From Rhodospirillaceae bacterium (GTDB taxonomy: Bacteria > Pseudomonadota > Alphaproteobacteria > MPNO01 > UBA2964): 64,000 nucleotides of DNA. Location of the stretch: NCBI GenBank assembly GCA_002709075.1, contig PAPV01000004.1, positions 84,367 to 148,366 of the forward strand, in the 5' to 3' direction. The notes beneath the pieces are model-generated. The model did no database searches. It saw only the letters and a program-made list of their open reading frames with translations, and was not told where the DNA came from. Each line of letters begins with the position of its first letter. The first letter of the stretch is position 1. Positions 36,251 through 46,074 of this stretch are shown piece after piece. The position numbers and the translations under genes are program-made.

Positions 36251-36280
36251 ATGCTGCTGCAGCCAAATGTATATTGCTAA
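36251..36280 (+). other. possible nine-codon leader overlapping the gpsA start
   Basis: A strong Shine-Dalgarno (GAGGGAG) precedes the ATG at 36251, but that ATG opens only a nine-codon frame (MLLQPNVYC) that ends 14 bp inside gpsA in another frame. The gpsA ATG at 36267 has no good site of its own, so translation of the leader could deliver ribosomes to gpsA. A one-base sequencing error joining the two frames is the alternative. Confidence 0.25.
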
Positions 36281-37274
36281 AATTGGAATCATCGGGGCAG
36301 GGGCTTGGGGAACAGCACTCGCGCAAGCAATTGCCAGCAAACGTCATAATACAATTGTATGGGCATTTGAAGAAGAAGTAGCGAATAATATTAATTTGCA
36401 AAATTCAAATCCTGACTACCTACCAGGCATAAAATTAAGTGCTGGAATAAAAGCTACAACCGACATAAAAGAAGCGGCAAACTCTGATGTAGTGCTAATG
36501 GTTACACCAGCACAATTTATGAGAAGCGTTGCAGAAGCAATTGCCCCCGCACTTAGGCCACTCACGCCAATTGTAATTTGCTCAAAGGGAATAGAACAAG
36601 AAACCGGTCAATTAATGACAGAAATTGCCTCTAATACGCTCATTAATCATCCAATAGCAATTTTGTCAGGGCCCACGTTTGCGGAAGAAGTTGCACGAGG
36701 ATTACCAACCGCAGTTACATTGGCAACAAGCGACAAAGTTGTTGGTAAAACATTAGTAGATGCCATAGGAACCCAAACCTTTCGTCCATATCTTAACCAT
36801 GATGTAATCGGAGCAGAAATCGGAGGTGCTATCAAAAACGTTCTCGCTATTGCATGTGGAATTGCAGAAGGTAAACGTTTTGGTAATAATGGCCGAGCAG
36901 CACTAGTCACAAGAGGCCTCGCAGAGATGACGAGGTTATGTGTTGCAAAAGGCGGGCAGGCTCAAACTATAATGGGCCTTAGTGGAATTGGAGACCTTGC
37001 TCTTACCTGCACAAGCACTCAGTCGCGAAATTACTCACTAGGAATCGAATTAGGGGAGGGACGCAAGCTTAGCGATATTATGGCTGGAAGAAAATCAGTA
37101 GCGGAAGGTGTATTTTCTGCCGCAGCTGTATCTGCGCTTGCATCAAAACTAAAAATTGACATGCCTATATCCGCTGGAATTAATGCAATTGTAAACCATG
37201 GAGAATCCGTCGAAAAAATTATCAGAGACCTGCTCTCCCGACCGTTTCGAATTGAGAGCGAGCACCTTCAATAA
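36267..37274 (+). CDS. gpsA: glycerol-3-phosphate dehydrogenase [NAD(P)+]
   Basis: 335 residues from the ATG at 36267 (MYIAKIGIIGAGAWGTALAQ, the normal GpsA N-terminus; the upstream TTG-initiated extension rich in Cys looks spurious). The Rossmann motif GAGAWG, the substrate block CSKGIEQETGQLM, GPTFAEEVARGLPTAV and the catalytic Lys in GGAIKNVLAIACGIAEG are all present. It makes sn-glycerol-3-phosphate from DHAP for phospholipid synthesis. Confidence 0.96.
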   Translation: MYIAKIGIIGAGAWGTALAQAIASKRHNTIVWAFEEEVANNINLQNSNPDYLPGIKLSAGIKATTDIKEAANSDVVLMVTPAQFMRSVAEAIAPALRPLTPIVICSKGIEQETGQLMTEIASNTLINHPIAILSGPTFAEEVARGLPTAVTLATSDKVVGKTLVDAIGTQTFRPYLNHDVIGAEIGGAIKNVLAIACGIAEGKRFGNNGRAALVTRGLAEMTRLCVAKGGQAQTIMGLSGIGDLALTCTSTQSRNYSLGIELGEGRKLSDIMAGRKSVAEGVFSAAAVSALASKLKIDMPISAGINAIVNHGESVEKIIRDLLSRPFRIESEHLQ

Positions 37275-37325
37275 TTTAGAAAATCATGTTTCCGTTAAAA
37301 AATAGTAACTTGTAAGGAAAAACCC

Positions 37326-37748
37326 ATGCAATATTGGTTGTTTAAATCAGAACCTGGGGCCTGGTCATGGGATGACCAAGTAAAGGATGGCACAACTGAG
37401 TGGGACGGAGTCCGCAATCATCAGGCAAACAATAATATGAAATCAATGTCAGTTGGGGATAAGGGCTTTTTCTATCATTCTGTGACAGAGAAAAAAATTG
37501 TAGGTGTAGTTGAAATCGTCAAAGAACATTACCCGGATTTTACCGATGAAACCGGGCGTTTTGGAATGGTAGATGTCAAATCACTATATCCAGTCAATTA
37601 TCCGGTCACATTAGCCGAAATTAAAAAAGAGCCAGAGTTACAGAATTTTGCTTTAATAAAACAATCAAGATTGTCAGTTGTCCCCGTATCTGAGAATGAA
37701 TGGAAAATTTTGTGTAAGCTTTGCGGAATTAGCCCTGCACAAAAATGA
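37326..37748 (+). CDS. EVE-domain protein
   Basis: 140 residues, a single EVE domain: YWLFKSEPGAWSWDDQ opening, WDGVRNHQANNNMKSM, GDKGFFYHSV and the late FALIKQSRLSVVPVS. EVE belongs to the PUA-like/YTH-related fold and is expected to bind modified bases in RNA or DNA. AAGGA lies 9 bp upstream of the ATG. Its stop overlaps the next gene by 4 bp. The position after tsaD-gpsA is usual in alphaproteobacteria; the molecular role is unknown. Confidence 0.93.
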   Translation: MQYWLFKSEPGAWSWDDQVKDGTTEWDGVRNHQANNNMKSMSVGDKGFFYHSVTEKKIVGVVEIVKEHYPDFTDETGRFGMVDVKSLYPVNYPVTLAEIKKEPELQNFALIKQSRLSVVPVSENEWKILCKLCGISPAQK

Positions 37749-38110
37749 AAAACTTTAATGAGGAACTTAAGATTGAAGATCAGGGGGCGGGTACAATTCT
37801 TTGTGCATTGGATGACCTTAACAATCCTGGATCAAAAGGTTTCACAGTTGGTCAAAGACCGCGTCTTTTCGTAGTAAGAATAGGAAATTCTATTTTTGGT
37901 TATTTTAATATTTGTCCTCATCGAGGAACGCCTCTAGACTGGAAACCAAACATGTTTTTAACCAGGAATAGTGATTCCATCTTATGTGCCACTCACGGCG
38001 CATTGTTTACAATTGAAAAAGGAATGTGCATACAAGGTCCCTGTAAAGGAACGTTATTGTCTCCAATAAGAATAAAATTGGAAAATGGTCTTATAAAACT
38101 AATCGACTAA
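37745..38110 (+). CDS. small Rieske [2Fe-2S] protein
   Basis: 121 residues. The two ligand boxes are CPHRGTPLDW (CxH) and CATHGALF (CxxH), the soluble Rieske ferredoxin arrangement, with a short N-terminal lead and no transmembrane helix. It should carry one electron in the cytoplasm for an oxygenase or assimilation reductase, but no catalytic partner is adjacent. It is translationally coupled to the EVE gene by a 4-bp overlap. Confidence 0.9.
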   Translation: MKNFNEELKIEDQGAGTILCALDDLNNPGSKGFTVGQRPRLFVVRIGNSIFGYFNICPHRGTPLDWKPNMFLTRNSDSILCATHGALFTIEKGMCIQGPCKGTLLSPIRIKLENGLIKLID

Positions 38111-38251
38111 GAGGTTGAATGTTCTAATATAAAAAACAATACCTCGGGTCTAAGACCTGCTAAATAACAATTCTTGCATCTTCACTTGGTATTTTTCATA
38201 ATCCGCTTAAAACGGGTATGACTAGAATAGATTGTATTCAGGGGAAACAAA

Positions 38252-40183
38252 ATGGCTCAAGAAGAACAATATCCAGTTAATGCAAAATGGTCAGCAAATG
38301 CGTGGATTAATGAAGATAGTTATACGAAGATGTATCAATCATCCATTGATGACCCAGTGGCGTTTTGGAAAGAACAAGGGAAACGCCTTACCTGGATAAA
38401 GTCTTACAAGAAAATAAAAGATGTATCATTTAAAAAGTCCGATCTTCATATTCGCTGGTTTTATGACGGGACTCTGAATGCATCCGCCAATTGTTTGGAT
38501 AGGCATTTAACCACTCGCGGTGAGCAGACTGCTATTATTTGGGAAGGTGACGAGCCTGGACAAAGTAAAAAAATTACTTATCGTCAGTTATATAAAAGTG
38601 TCTGCAAATGTGCAAATGCAATGACACACCTAGGTATTAAAAAGGGTGACCGGGTTACAATTTATCTGCCAATGATCCCGGAAATCGCTATATCGGTTCT
38701 TGCGTGTGCGCGAATCGGAGCAATTCATTCAGTTGTTTTCGGCGGTTTTTCTCCAGACGCGATTGCAGGTAGAATTAAAGATTGTGACTCAGAGTATGTA
38801 ATAACTTCGGACGAAGGAATTCGAGGCGGAAAAACAATACCGTTGAAGAACAATATGGACTCCGCGCTTAAAAAGTGCCCTGGTGTTAAAAAATGCATTG
38901 TAGTTAACAGAACAGGAGGACCAATTAGTTGGATAGAAAATAGAGATGTATGGTGGCACGATTTACTCGACCAAGAACCTGAAGAGTTTCCGCCTGCAGA
39001 GATGAATGCTGAAGATCCACTCTTTATCCTTTATACTTCTGGTTCTACCGGAAAACCAAAAGGGGTTTTGCATACCACAGGTGGGTATATGGTATACGCC
39101 TCCATGACTCATCAATATATATTTGATTATCACGAAGGCGATATTTATTGGTGTACTGCGGATATTGGTTGGATCACAGGACATTCGTATATACTATATG
39201 GTCCATTAGCAAATGGTGCCACCACATTGATGTTTGAAGGGATACCAACCTACCCTAATGCATCACGTTTTTGGCAAATTTGCGACAAATATGATGTAAA
39301 TATATTTTACACAGCACCCACTGCACTGCGTGCGCTAATGCGAGAGGGGGATAACCTGGTAAAATGCACTAAACGGTCCAAATTGCGTTTGCTTGGCACC
39401 GTCGGTGAACCTATAAATCCTGAAGCATGGAAATGGTATTTTGATGTCGTTGGCGAGAAACAATGTCCAATAGTGGATACATGGTGGCAAACAGAAACGG
39501 GAGGCATAATGATCTCACCCTTACCGGGTGCAACTGCTCTTAAGCCTGGATCGGCAACACGACCATTTTTTGGAATTAAACCAGAACTCTGCGAAAATGA
39601 TGGGACGCTCGTAGTAGGTGCGGGCGTCGGCAACTTATGTATTTCTGACTCATGGCCGGGTCAAATGCGCACAGTGTTTCGAGATCATAATCGTTTTTAT
39701 GAAACATACTTTTCACAGTTTCCGGGAAAATATTTTTCTGGGGACGGATGTAGACGCGATGAACATGATTACTACTGGATTACGGGACGGGTAGATGACG
39801 TAATAAATGTTTCCGGACACCGAATCGGAACTGCAGAAGTAGAAAGTGCTTTAGTTGCTCACCACAAAGTGGCCGAAGCTGCTGTTGTTGGTTTTCCACA
39901 TGAAATAAGGGGGCAAGGTATTTATGCTTTTGTGACACTTATGAAAGATGATACCCCCTCTGCCGAGCTTAAAAAAGAGTTAGTCGAATGGGTTCGATCT
40001 CAGATAGGACCAATTGCCAGCCCAGACTATATTCAATGGGCTCCCGGCTTGCCAAAAACAAGATCGGGGAAAATAATGCGGCGAATACTCAGAAAAATAG
40101 CTGCAAACGAATTTGATGACTTAGGAGATATTACAACGTTAGCAGATCCCTCAGTAGTGACAGACCTGAAAAATAGCAGATGA
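38252..40183 (+). CDS. acs: acetyl-CoA synthetase (acetate-CoA ligase)
   Basis: 643 residues, the standard Acs length. Motifs: A3 core [47 protein letters not shown], the A8 hinge ([20 protein letters not shown]), and the C-terminal [11 protein letters not shown] whose Lys is both catalytic and the usual acetylation site. AGGGGA precedes the ATG. It activates acetate to acetyl-CoA with ATP in two steps. A propionate or broader acyl specificity cannot be excluded, but the active-site text is Acs-like. Confidence 0.96.
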   Translation: MAQEEQYPVNAKWSANAWINEDSYTKMYQSSIDDPVAFWKEQGKRLTWIKSYKKIKDVSFKKSDLHIRWFYDGTLNASANCLDRHLTTRGEQTAIIWEGDEPGQSKKITYRQLYKSVCKCANAMTHLGIKKGDRVTIYLPMIPEIAISVLACARIGAIHSVVFGGFSPDAIAGRIKDCDSEYVITSDEGIRGGKTIPLKNNMDSALKKCPGVKKCIVVNRTGGPISWIENRDVWWHDLLDQEPEEFPPAEMNAEDPLFILYTSGSTGKPKGVLHTTGGYMVYASMTHQYIFDYHEGDIYWCTADIGWITGHSYILYGPLANGATTLMFEGIPTYPNASRFWQICDKYDVNIFYTAPTALRALMREGDNLVKCTKRSKLRLLGTVGEPINPEAWKWYFDVVGEKQCPIVDTWWQTETGGIMISPLPGATALKPGSATRPFFGIKPELCENDGTLVVGAGVGNLCISDSWPGQMRTVFRDHNRFYETYFSQFPGKYFSGDGCRRDEHDYYWITGRVDDVINVSGHRIGTAEVESALVAHHKVAEAAVVGFPHEIRGQGIYAFVTLMKDDTPSAELKKELVEWVRSQIGPIASPDYIQWAPGLPKTRSGKIMRRILRKIAANEFDDLGDITTLADPSVVTDLKNSR

Positions 40184-40213
40184 TTACCTTAATTTAAATA
40201 CTTTCTTCTTTTT

Positions 40214-40384
40214 TCAAAAATCAATGCAGCGTCCGTTTTTTTCCCAATCCCCAAATCGAGTCGGATCTAGGCCCTCTCTCCCACCAACCTCCTTTGGAGC
40301 CGTACCGTTGTCATCTTTGGGGAGAGGAATTTTGAGTGTTTTTTCAGTCTGTCCAGTATCAGATTTTTGTTTATTGATTGCCAT
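40214..40384 (-). CDS. DUF1674 (SdhAF4-like) small protein
   Basis: 56 residues. The C-terminal signature GGREGLDPTRFGDWEKNGRC is followed by IDF and the stop, the diagnostic end of DUF1674/SdhAF4 proteins. The N-terminus is short, polar and basic. AGGTGA precedes the ATG. SdhAF4 relatives help flavinylated SdhA assemble in succinate dehydrogenase in mitochondria; the bacterial role is inferred. It converges with acs and is divergent from rsmB, the usual neighbour in alphaproteobacteria. It is short and easily missed. Confidence 0.9.
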   Translation of the reverse strand: MAINKQKSDTGQTEKTLKIPLPKDDNGTAPKEVGGREGLDPTRFGDWEKNGRCIDF

Positions 40385-40754
40385 AATTCACCTAATTTCT
40401 TTGACCAAATACTAAGAAGAAATGATTTTGGATCATAAAAGTACCATTGGCTATGTAAAAACATCTTTCAATTGACTATATTCATATAAGGCCTTTTCGT
40501 ATAAGCAAAGTTATCCGATTAGTTCAATAATTTACTCTTTCTTAACAACTTAGCATACAACATTCTCTGCACAGTCTTGTTATGCAGATTTTTTCATATC
40601 AAAAAGATACGAGGGGGAACAGTTAAATGAACTTTACTTACTCCGGCTAAAATAGCCAAACTGTAAAAACACCACTTCTTCCCACGAAGGCCATTTACAA
40701 TGTAGATTAAAATTTATCATACTTTTCAGCTTCCAGTCGAAACTCTGAATAATT
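40385..40754. other. intergenic region before rsmB
   Basis: 370 bp between the divergent DUF1674 and rsmB genes. A GAGGGGG site at about 40611 precedes a seven-codon frame (ATG at 40627), too short to call. No RNA gene or terminator is evident. The htpX gene often found here in relatives is absent. Confidence 0.45.
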
Positions 40755-42068
40755 ATGAAAGAATATAGTCAAAAACAAGGTTTGAAGTCGCGGGAGGTCG
40801 CACTTGAAATATTTTCAGAGGTAACAAACAGCAGAACTACCTTTGATGAAGCAATGGCACGAAATTTAAAATTTCCCAATCTTGATTTAAAAGATCGTGC
40901 ATTTGTTCACCTATTGGTCGCAGTGACTCTAAGGCACCGTGGCCAGCTAGATATGCTCGTGAAAGGTTATCTAAAACATGCTTTACCAAAACGTGCAAAT
41001 TTAATAAACAACATCCTTCAACTTGGGGCCGCACAACTCCTATTTCTAAAATCGCCACCGCATGCGGTTGTTGACACAGCAGTTCTGATGTGTCGAAAAT
41101 TCCCCGGACAAAAAGGATTGGTAAATGCTATTCTTCGAAAGATTTCCCTAGTTGGAATAGAAAAGCTCAATGAGATTGACATAAAATTTAATACACCCAG
41201 GTGGCTTTGGGAAAATTGGCTACAACACTATGGTGAGAAAAACGCAAGAGAAATAGCAATCGCACATACAATTGAGCCCCCTCTCGATATAACAGTTATG
41301 AGCAACCCGGATTTTTGGGCCGAGAAACTAAAAGGAAATATTCAATCTGGAAATACTGTGCGGCTGAAAAAAAAGGGAGATATTACGCGGTTGCCGGGTT
41401 TTAAAGAGGGGAAATGGTGGGTTCAGGATTATGCAGCGTCCTTGCCCGCAAAAATCCTTTTATCCATGCTTCCTCAGAATGGAAAAGATTTAAAAATACT
41501 TGATTTATGCGCAGCCCCAGGAGGAAAAACTGCTCAACTTGCACTATCTGGGGCCATTGTTACTGCTGTTGATAAATCTTCGAAACGCATGCAAATTCTG
41601 AAAGATAATATGAAACGGTTAAATCTCTCTGTTGATACCATAATGGCAGATGCGCGGGTTTGGAGTCCAAAAGAACTGCAAAATGGAGTTCTTCTAGACT
41701 TACCATGCTCTTCAACGGGGGTAATAAGACGGCACCCAGAGCTGCCCCTCAAAAAAAGTTTAAAAGAGATAAACAAGATGTCTGAAATACAAATAGAAAT
41801 TACCAAAAACGCGCTAAATATGCTTAACGTAGAGGGTATACTGGTTTACAGTGTCTGTTCTCTACAAAAAGAGGAAGCAGAAGATGTAATTTACAAAGTG
41901 ATGTCTGAGTGCAAAGGAGTAAGCCCGGTCCCAATTGAAGTTTCCGCTCCTGGAAAGCCGGTGACCGTTGGTAAAGTTAAAGCTGGTTTCAGAACCAAAC
42001 CCAGCGATAATAAAAAACAAGGGGGCATGGATGGCTTCTTCATTTTTGCGCTCCGTCGTAATTTCTAA
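40755..42068 (+). CDS. rsmB: 16S rRNA m5C methyltransferase, RsmB/NOP family
   Basis: 437 residues. An N-terminal NusB-like RNA-binding domain (about 1-140, SREVALEIFSEV to LVNAILRKI) is followed by a class I methyltransferase domain. SAM motif I is DLCAAPGGKTAQLA. The two catalytic cysteines are in LPCSSTGVIRRHPE and VYSVCSLQKEEAE. Family members methylate C967 of 16S rRNA. It heads the rsmB-rpe-heparinase series typical of Rhodospirillales-type genomes. Confidence 0.95.
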   Translation: MKEYSQKQGLKSREVALEIFSEVTNSRTTFDEAMARNLKFPNLDLKDRAFVHLLVAVTLRHRGQLDMLVKGYLKHALPKRANLINNILQLGAAQLLFLKSPPHAVVDTAVLMCRKFPGQKGLVNAILRKISLVGIEKLNEIDIKFNTPRWLWENWLQHYGEKNAREIAIAHTIEPPLDITVMSNPDFWAEKLKGNIQSGNTVRLKKKGDITRLPGFKEGKWWVQDYAASLPAKILLSMLPQNGKDLKILDLCAAPGGKTAQLALSGAIVTAVDKSSKRMQILKDNMKRLNLSVDTIMADARVWSPKELQNGVLLDLPCSSTGVIRRHPELPLKKSLKEINKMSEIQIEITKNALNMLNVEGILVYSVCSLQKEEAEDVIYKVMSECKGVSPVPIEVSAPGKPVTVGKVKAGFRTKPSDNKKQGGMDGFFIFALRRNF

Positions 42069-42236
42069 ATTTTTTGCGGCCACGATCTTTCCCAAATGAT
42101 CTCCACAAACTAGGATATGGTTATTTTATTATTCTTTGAATGTTTAAGCAGGGACCCATGTTAAAAAAACTCATATATGAAATTAGAGGGAAATTTAATT
42201 GAACCCGGGGCTTGGACATACTTGATAGAAAAATTT

Positions 42237-42899
42237 ATGGAAGTTCCAGTAAAAATAGCGCCATCCATACTTTCTGCCGATTTTGCGTCACTAGGACAAG
42301 AAATTACTGCAATGGAGAGCGCAAATGCAGACTGGATTCATGTAGATGTCATGGATGGGCATTTCGTTCCTAACATTACTATTGGGCCTGATGTAGTTGC
42401 CGCACTTCGCAAGAACACGAAATTGCCACTAGATGTACATCTTATGGTTTCACCTGTAGATACCTTTATTCCGCTTTTCTCTGAGGCCGGAGCCGATATA
42501 ATCACAATTCATCAAGAAGCAGGGCCGCATTTGCATAGATCACTACAAATGATTAGGTCCTTAGGAAAAAAAGCTGGAGTGTCTATAAATCCGTCAACAC
42601 CCGCCACTTCCGTTGAATGTATACTGGATAGCGTTGATTTAATACTCGTTATGACGGTGAATCCAGGCTTTGGCGGCCAGACTTTTATCAAGAGTCAATT
42701 AAAAAAAATACGACAACTACGAAAAATGATTGATGAATCTGGATATATTATTGATCTAGAAGTTGATGGCGGTGTCACTGCAGAAAATGCTAAACAAATT
42801 TTTACGGCGGGAGCAAATATTCTGGTCGCTGGCACTGCCAGCTTCAAAGGCGGCCCAACATGCTATACCAAAAACGTTGAAAGACTGCGAGGCGTTTAA
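42237..42899 (+). CDS. rpe: ribulose-phosphate 3-epimerase
   Basis: 220 residues from the ATG at 42237 (MEVPVKIAPSILSADF, the usual start). The frame is open from an ATG at 42177, giving 20 extra residues of no family likeness. TIM-barrel motifs: SILSADFASLG, HVDVMDGHFVPN (metal His and Asp), DVHLMV, VMTVNPGFGGQ, LEVDGGVTAENA and LVAGTASF. It interconverts ribulose-5-P and xylulose-5-P in the pentose phosphate pathway. Confidence 0.96.
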   Translation: MEVPVKIAPSILSADFASLGQEITAMESANADWIHVDVMDGHFVPNITIGPDVVAALRKNTKLPLDVHLMVSPVDTFIPLFSEAGADIITIHQEAGPHLHRSLQMIRSLGKKAGVSINPSTPATSVECILDSVDLILVMTVNPGFGGQTFIKSQLKKIRQLRKMIDESGYIIDLEVDGGVTAENAKQIFTAGANILVAGTASFKGGPTCYTKNVERLRGV

Positions 42900-42940
42900 A
42901 TTGCGTTACTCCGGTCGGGACGCAAAACCCTTTGAGAAAA

Positions 42941-44611
42941 ATGCAAAATCAAATGAGTTCGTATTGGATGTTTCGTAGTCTTTTGAATGGTCTCAGACAC
43001 TTTCCCATCAAGCATTTTTTTTATTCTGCAATAAATCCTATATTGGGAACGCATTTGTATCAAAAGTCGCTTGGTTGTTTTAATGATATTAACCAATTCC
43101 AACCACCTAAAGTTGAAAAATGGCCAGGCGACTCGGGCCGGGGTACGACAATAATTGACGGAGACTTTGAGCTAGCCGGAAAAACACTCCTCGACACCAA
43201 TACTCCATGGTGTGCCGAAGAAACTTCAACCCGTTGGCGAAGCCGTGCTGCATATTTTGACTGGCTATGTGATTTGCAAGCTTTAGGAGGAAATTTGGCA
43301 CGTGACCGCGCTAGACAATTAATAATTTCCTGGATTAACACTGACGGGAACTGGAGTCGGACAACTTGGCAACCTGAAGGATTAGGAAACCGCATCTCAA
43401 ATTGGATTAGCCATGCTGATTTTATTTTATCTGACTCTGAAAATGTCTTTCAAGAAAAATTCATATCTTCCTTGTATCGGCAAACACAATATCTAAGTCG
43501 AATATATGTTAGTGCACCAAGGAGCTCTGAAAAAATAACAATTTTAAAGGGACTGATTTTTGCCGATCTTACCTTTTCTAATGGCCACAGGAAAAAGCTT
43601 TTAGCCGACAGACTTGATAAAGAACTTCTATTGCAAATTTTGAAAGATGGTGGAACACAAAATCGTAACCCATCTAAACACCTCGCGATATTAAGAGACC
43701 TTATAGATATTCGGACTGCATATATATCTTCCAATAATGAACCTTCAAAAATACTAAATGAAACAATTAAAACAATGGCCCCCATATTACGGTTTTTTCG
43801 TCATGGGGACGGCATGCTTGCCCTTTTTAATGGTAGTGTAGAGGAAGAAAGCTGGCTAGTTGATATTATTTTGGAACGCTCCGAAGAACGAAAAAAACCA
43901 CCAGACTCAATGCCAGTGACGGGATTCGAACGTTTAGCAAGAAACCGCACACTTGTTATTTTAGATGTTGGAATGTCCCCACCACGTGGTTTCGATTGTG
44001 ATGCACACGCAGGTGCCTTGAGTTTTGAATTAAGCATTGGAAAAGAACGGCTTATTGTTAATTGTGGTGCACATATAGGTGACAATCAGGATTGGAGGAT
44101 TGCACAACGTTCAACAGCTGCCCATTCAACAGTGTCTGTAGAAAATATAAATTCTGCAGAGGTGCTTTCAAAAGGCGGTTTGGGTTACTGTCCAAAAATA
44201 TTTCCGGTCACCAGAAATGAACGCGACGGAGAAGTTTGGTTAGAAACCGAGCATGATGGATATTATTGGATTTTTGGATTGGTGCACCATCGGAAATTAC
44301 ATCTAAATTCAAACGGGACAAATTTAAGAGGTGAGGATTCGTTGTTAGGTCAATCTGCACATAAATTTACAGTTCGTTTTCACCTACACCCGAGCGTTCA
44401 GTCATCACTTCTGCAAAATGGCACCTCGGTGTTGTTGAGGCTTCCCAGCGGAGAGGGATGGCGATTCAAAGCGGCTAATGGTGTGATTGGTTTACAAGAA
44501 AGCGTATATCTAGGTGCAGGTGATCGCATTAAACGCTCAAAGCAAATCGTTATTTCTTCAGCCACTGGTAAAAATGTAAAATCGGTAAAGTGGATGTTTG
44601 CTCGCATGTAA
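42941..44611 (+). CDS. heparinase II/III family protein
   Basis: About 556 residues. The N-terminal alpha/alpha toroid contains RARQLIISWINTDGNW and WQPEGLGNRISNW; the C-terminal beta domain has FDCDAHAGALSFELSIG, RLIVNCGAHIGDNQDWR and AAHSTVSVENINSAEVL, the heparinase II/III-like signature. No signal peptide is evident, as usual for the alphaproteobacterial branch encoded between rpe and purH, so it may act in the cytoplasm on glycan precursors or be non-enzymatic. Starts at 42932 (TTG) or 42953 are also possible. Confidence 0.85.
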   Translation: MQNQMSSYWMFRSLLNGLRHFPIKHFFYSAINPILGTHLYQKSLGCFNDINQFQPPKVEKWPGDSGRGTTIIDGDFELAGKTLLDTNTPWCAEETSTRWRSRAAYFDWLCDLQALGGNLARDRARQLIISWINTDGNWSRTTWQPEGLGNRISNWISHADFILSDSENVFQEKFISSLYRQTQYLSRIYVSAPRSSEKITILKGLIFADLTFSNGHRKKLLADRLDKELLLQILKDGGTQNRNPSKHLAILRDLIDIRTAYISSNNEPSKILNETIKTMAPILRFFRHGDGMLALFNGSVEEESWLVDIILERSEERKKPPDSMPVTGFERLARNRTLVILDVGMSPPRGFDCDAHAGALSFELSIGKERLIVNCGAHIGDNQDWRIAQRSTAAHSTVSVENINSAEVLSKGGLGYCPKIFPVTRNERDGEVWLETEHDGYYWIFGLVHHRKLHLNSNGTNLRGEDSLLGQSAHKFTVRFHLHPSVQSSLLQNGTSVLLRLPSGEGWRFKAANGVIGLQESVYLGAGDRIKRSKQIVISSATGKNVKSVKWMFARM

Positions 44612-44645
44612 GAACATGGGATTTGGAAATTTATTCTTTAGGAAA

Positions 44646-45923
44646 TTAAAGCTGCCAACGGGAAAAGTCTGCAGATATTCTGGTATTCCTCCACATTCCG
44701 GTAATATCTGCAACAAGACCTCCTGGTTTAAGAATTAATGCAAAATCATCCATCGTTAACCCTATATATTCTTTGTGTGAAACCGCACCAACAATACAAT
44801 CAAACTGACTATCGTGCGGCATCTCGTTCAACAGTTCAAGATCGAACAGGCTTTTTGCCTCGAGAGGATCCGCATAAGAATCATGGACTGAAACAATTCC
44901 ACCCGAAGCTTTTAACTTTTGTACCACATCTATAACACGAGTGTTACGAAGATCGGGAATATCTGCTTTGAAGGTGAGACCTAAAACAAGGATTCTTGCA
45001 CTCATGCCAGAGTGAGGCATCCTTGATGCAATGCTATCCGCAATGAAATTACCCATTGAATCATTAGTTAAACGACCGGATAATATAACTTTTGGATTGT
45101 GTCCAAAAGTTGTGGCGACATGTGCAAGATAATAGGGATCTACACCGATACAGTGGCCACCTACCAACCCAGGCTTGAAACTTAAAAAGTTCCATTTCGT
45201 GCCAGCGGCATCTAAAACGTCATAAACTGATATCCCCATTTTCTGACAGATCATTGTTACTTCATTTACGAAAGCAATGTTTATATCACGTTGGGCGTTT
45301 TCAATTACTTTTGCTGCCTCAGCAGTACGGATGTTATTAGCTTTAAAAACACCGCCTGTTGTTACAGCACCATAAACATCCTCTAATATCTCTGTAACTG
45401 CGGGCGTTTGCCCAGCAACAACTTTAGTAAGTCGTTCTACTGTATGTTCACTATCGCCTGGATTTATCCGTTCCGGTGAGTAACCAAGATAAAAGTCCTG
45501 ACCGCAAGTTAGATTTGAGGCCGCTTCGAGTGCATTCGCAGCAATATTCTCGGTAACGCCTGGATAAACGGTCGACTCATAAACTACAATTGCACCAGAT
45601 TGCAACACAGATCCAACCAGTGAACTTGCTCTAATAACAGGACCAAGATCAGGTTTGTTTTTGTCATCAACCGGGGTAGGAACGGTTACTATATATAGTT
45701 CAAAACCTGAAATGTCAGCCTTTTTTGTTGTTAATTTCAGGGTTGATCTTTTAAGTTTTGCACTATCTATCTCGCCCGTCTTATCGTAGCCCGACAGTAA
45801 TTCATTTATTCGATTTTCATTTATATCCAAGCCGGTTACACTAAATTTGTCTGCAAGAGCCACAGCCAGAGGCAACCCCACATAACCAAGGCCAATAACG
45901 GCGATTTTTGGATTGGCAGGCAT
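44646..45923 (-). CDS. nucleotide-sugar dehydrogenase (UDP-N-acetylhexosamine 6-dehydrogenase, TviB/WbpA-like)
   Basis: 425 residues with three domains: Rossmann NAD site IAVIGLGYVGLPLAVAL, a central domain containing the YSPERINPGDSEHTV block, and the catalytic Cys in VGGHCIGVDPYYLAH. The C-terminal UDP-binding domain carries VLGLTFKADIPDLRNT. The YSPERINPGD text places it with the Vi-antigen TviB/WbpO branch that makes UDP-HexNAc uronic acids. It is divergent from the PEP mutase gene and belongs to the surface-glycan cluster. Confidence 0.93.
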   Translation of the reverse strand: MPANPKIAVIGLGYVGLPLAVALADKFSVTGLDINENRINELLSGYDKTGEIDSAKLKRSTLKLTTKKADISGFELYIVTVPTPVDDKNKPDLGPVIRASSLVGSVLQSGAIVVYESTVYPGVTENIAANALEAASNLTCGQDFYLGYSPERINPGDSEHTVERLTKVVAGQTPAVTEILEDVYGAVTTGGVFKANNIRTAEAAKVIENAQRDINIAFVNEVTMICQKMGISVYDVLDAAGTKWNFLSFKPGLVGGHCIGVDPYYLAHVATTFGHNPKVILSGRLTNDSMGNFIADSIASRMPHSGMSARILVLGLTFKADIPDLRNTRVIDVVQKLKASGGIVSVHDSYADPLEAKSLFDLELLNEMPHDSQFDCIVGAVSHKEYIGLTMDDFALILKPGGLVADITGMWRNTRISADFSRWQL

Positions 45924-46074
45924 CCGAAACTCCTAAAATTTACACAATGGCATAAGTTGCAACAAAGTGTATGTCAATTAATGCTATATGATGCTTCATA
46001 AAAAGAATCTCGATAAGATGTATTAAATTTGTATATTAATAAAATCAGCAAGCGATGCACGGATATAATTATCT

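Noticed and set aside
36237..36266. TTG start for gpsA with a Cys-rich lead
   Set aside because: The lead has no family similarity and the ATG at 36267 gives the standard N-terminus.
40224..40415. 63-codon plus-strand open frame
   Set aside because: It is the antisense shadow of the DUF1674 gene, whose minus-strand product matches a known family and has a ribosome site.
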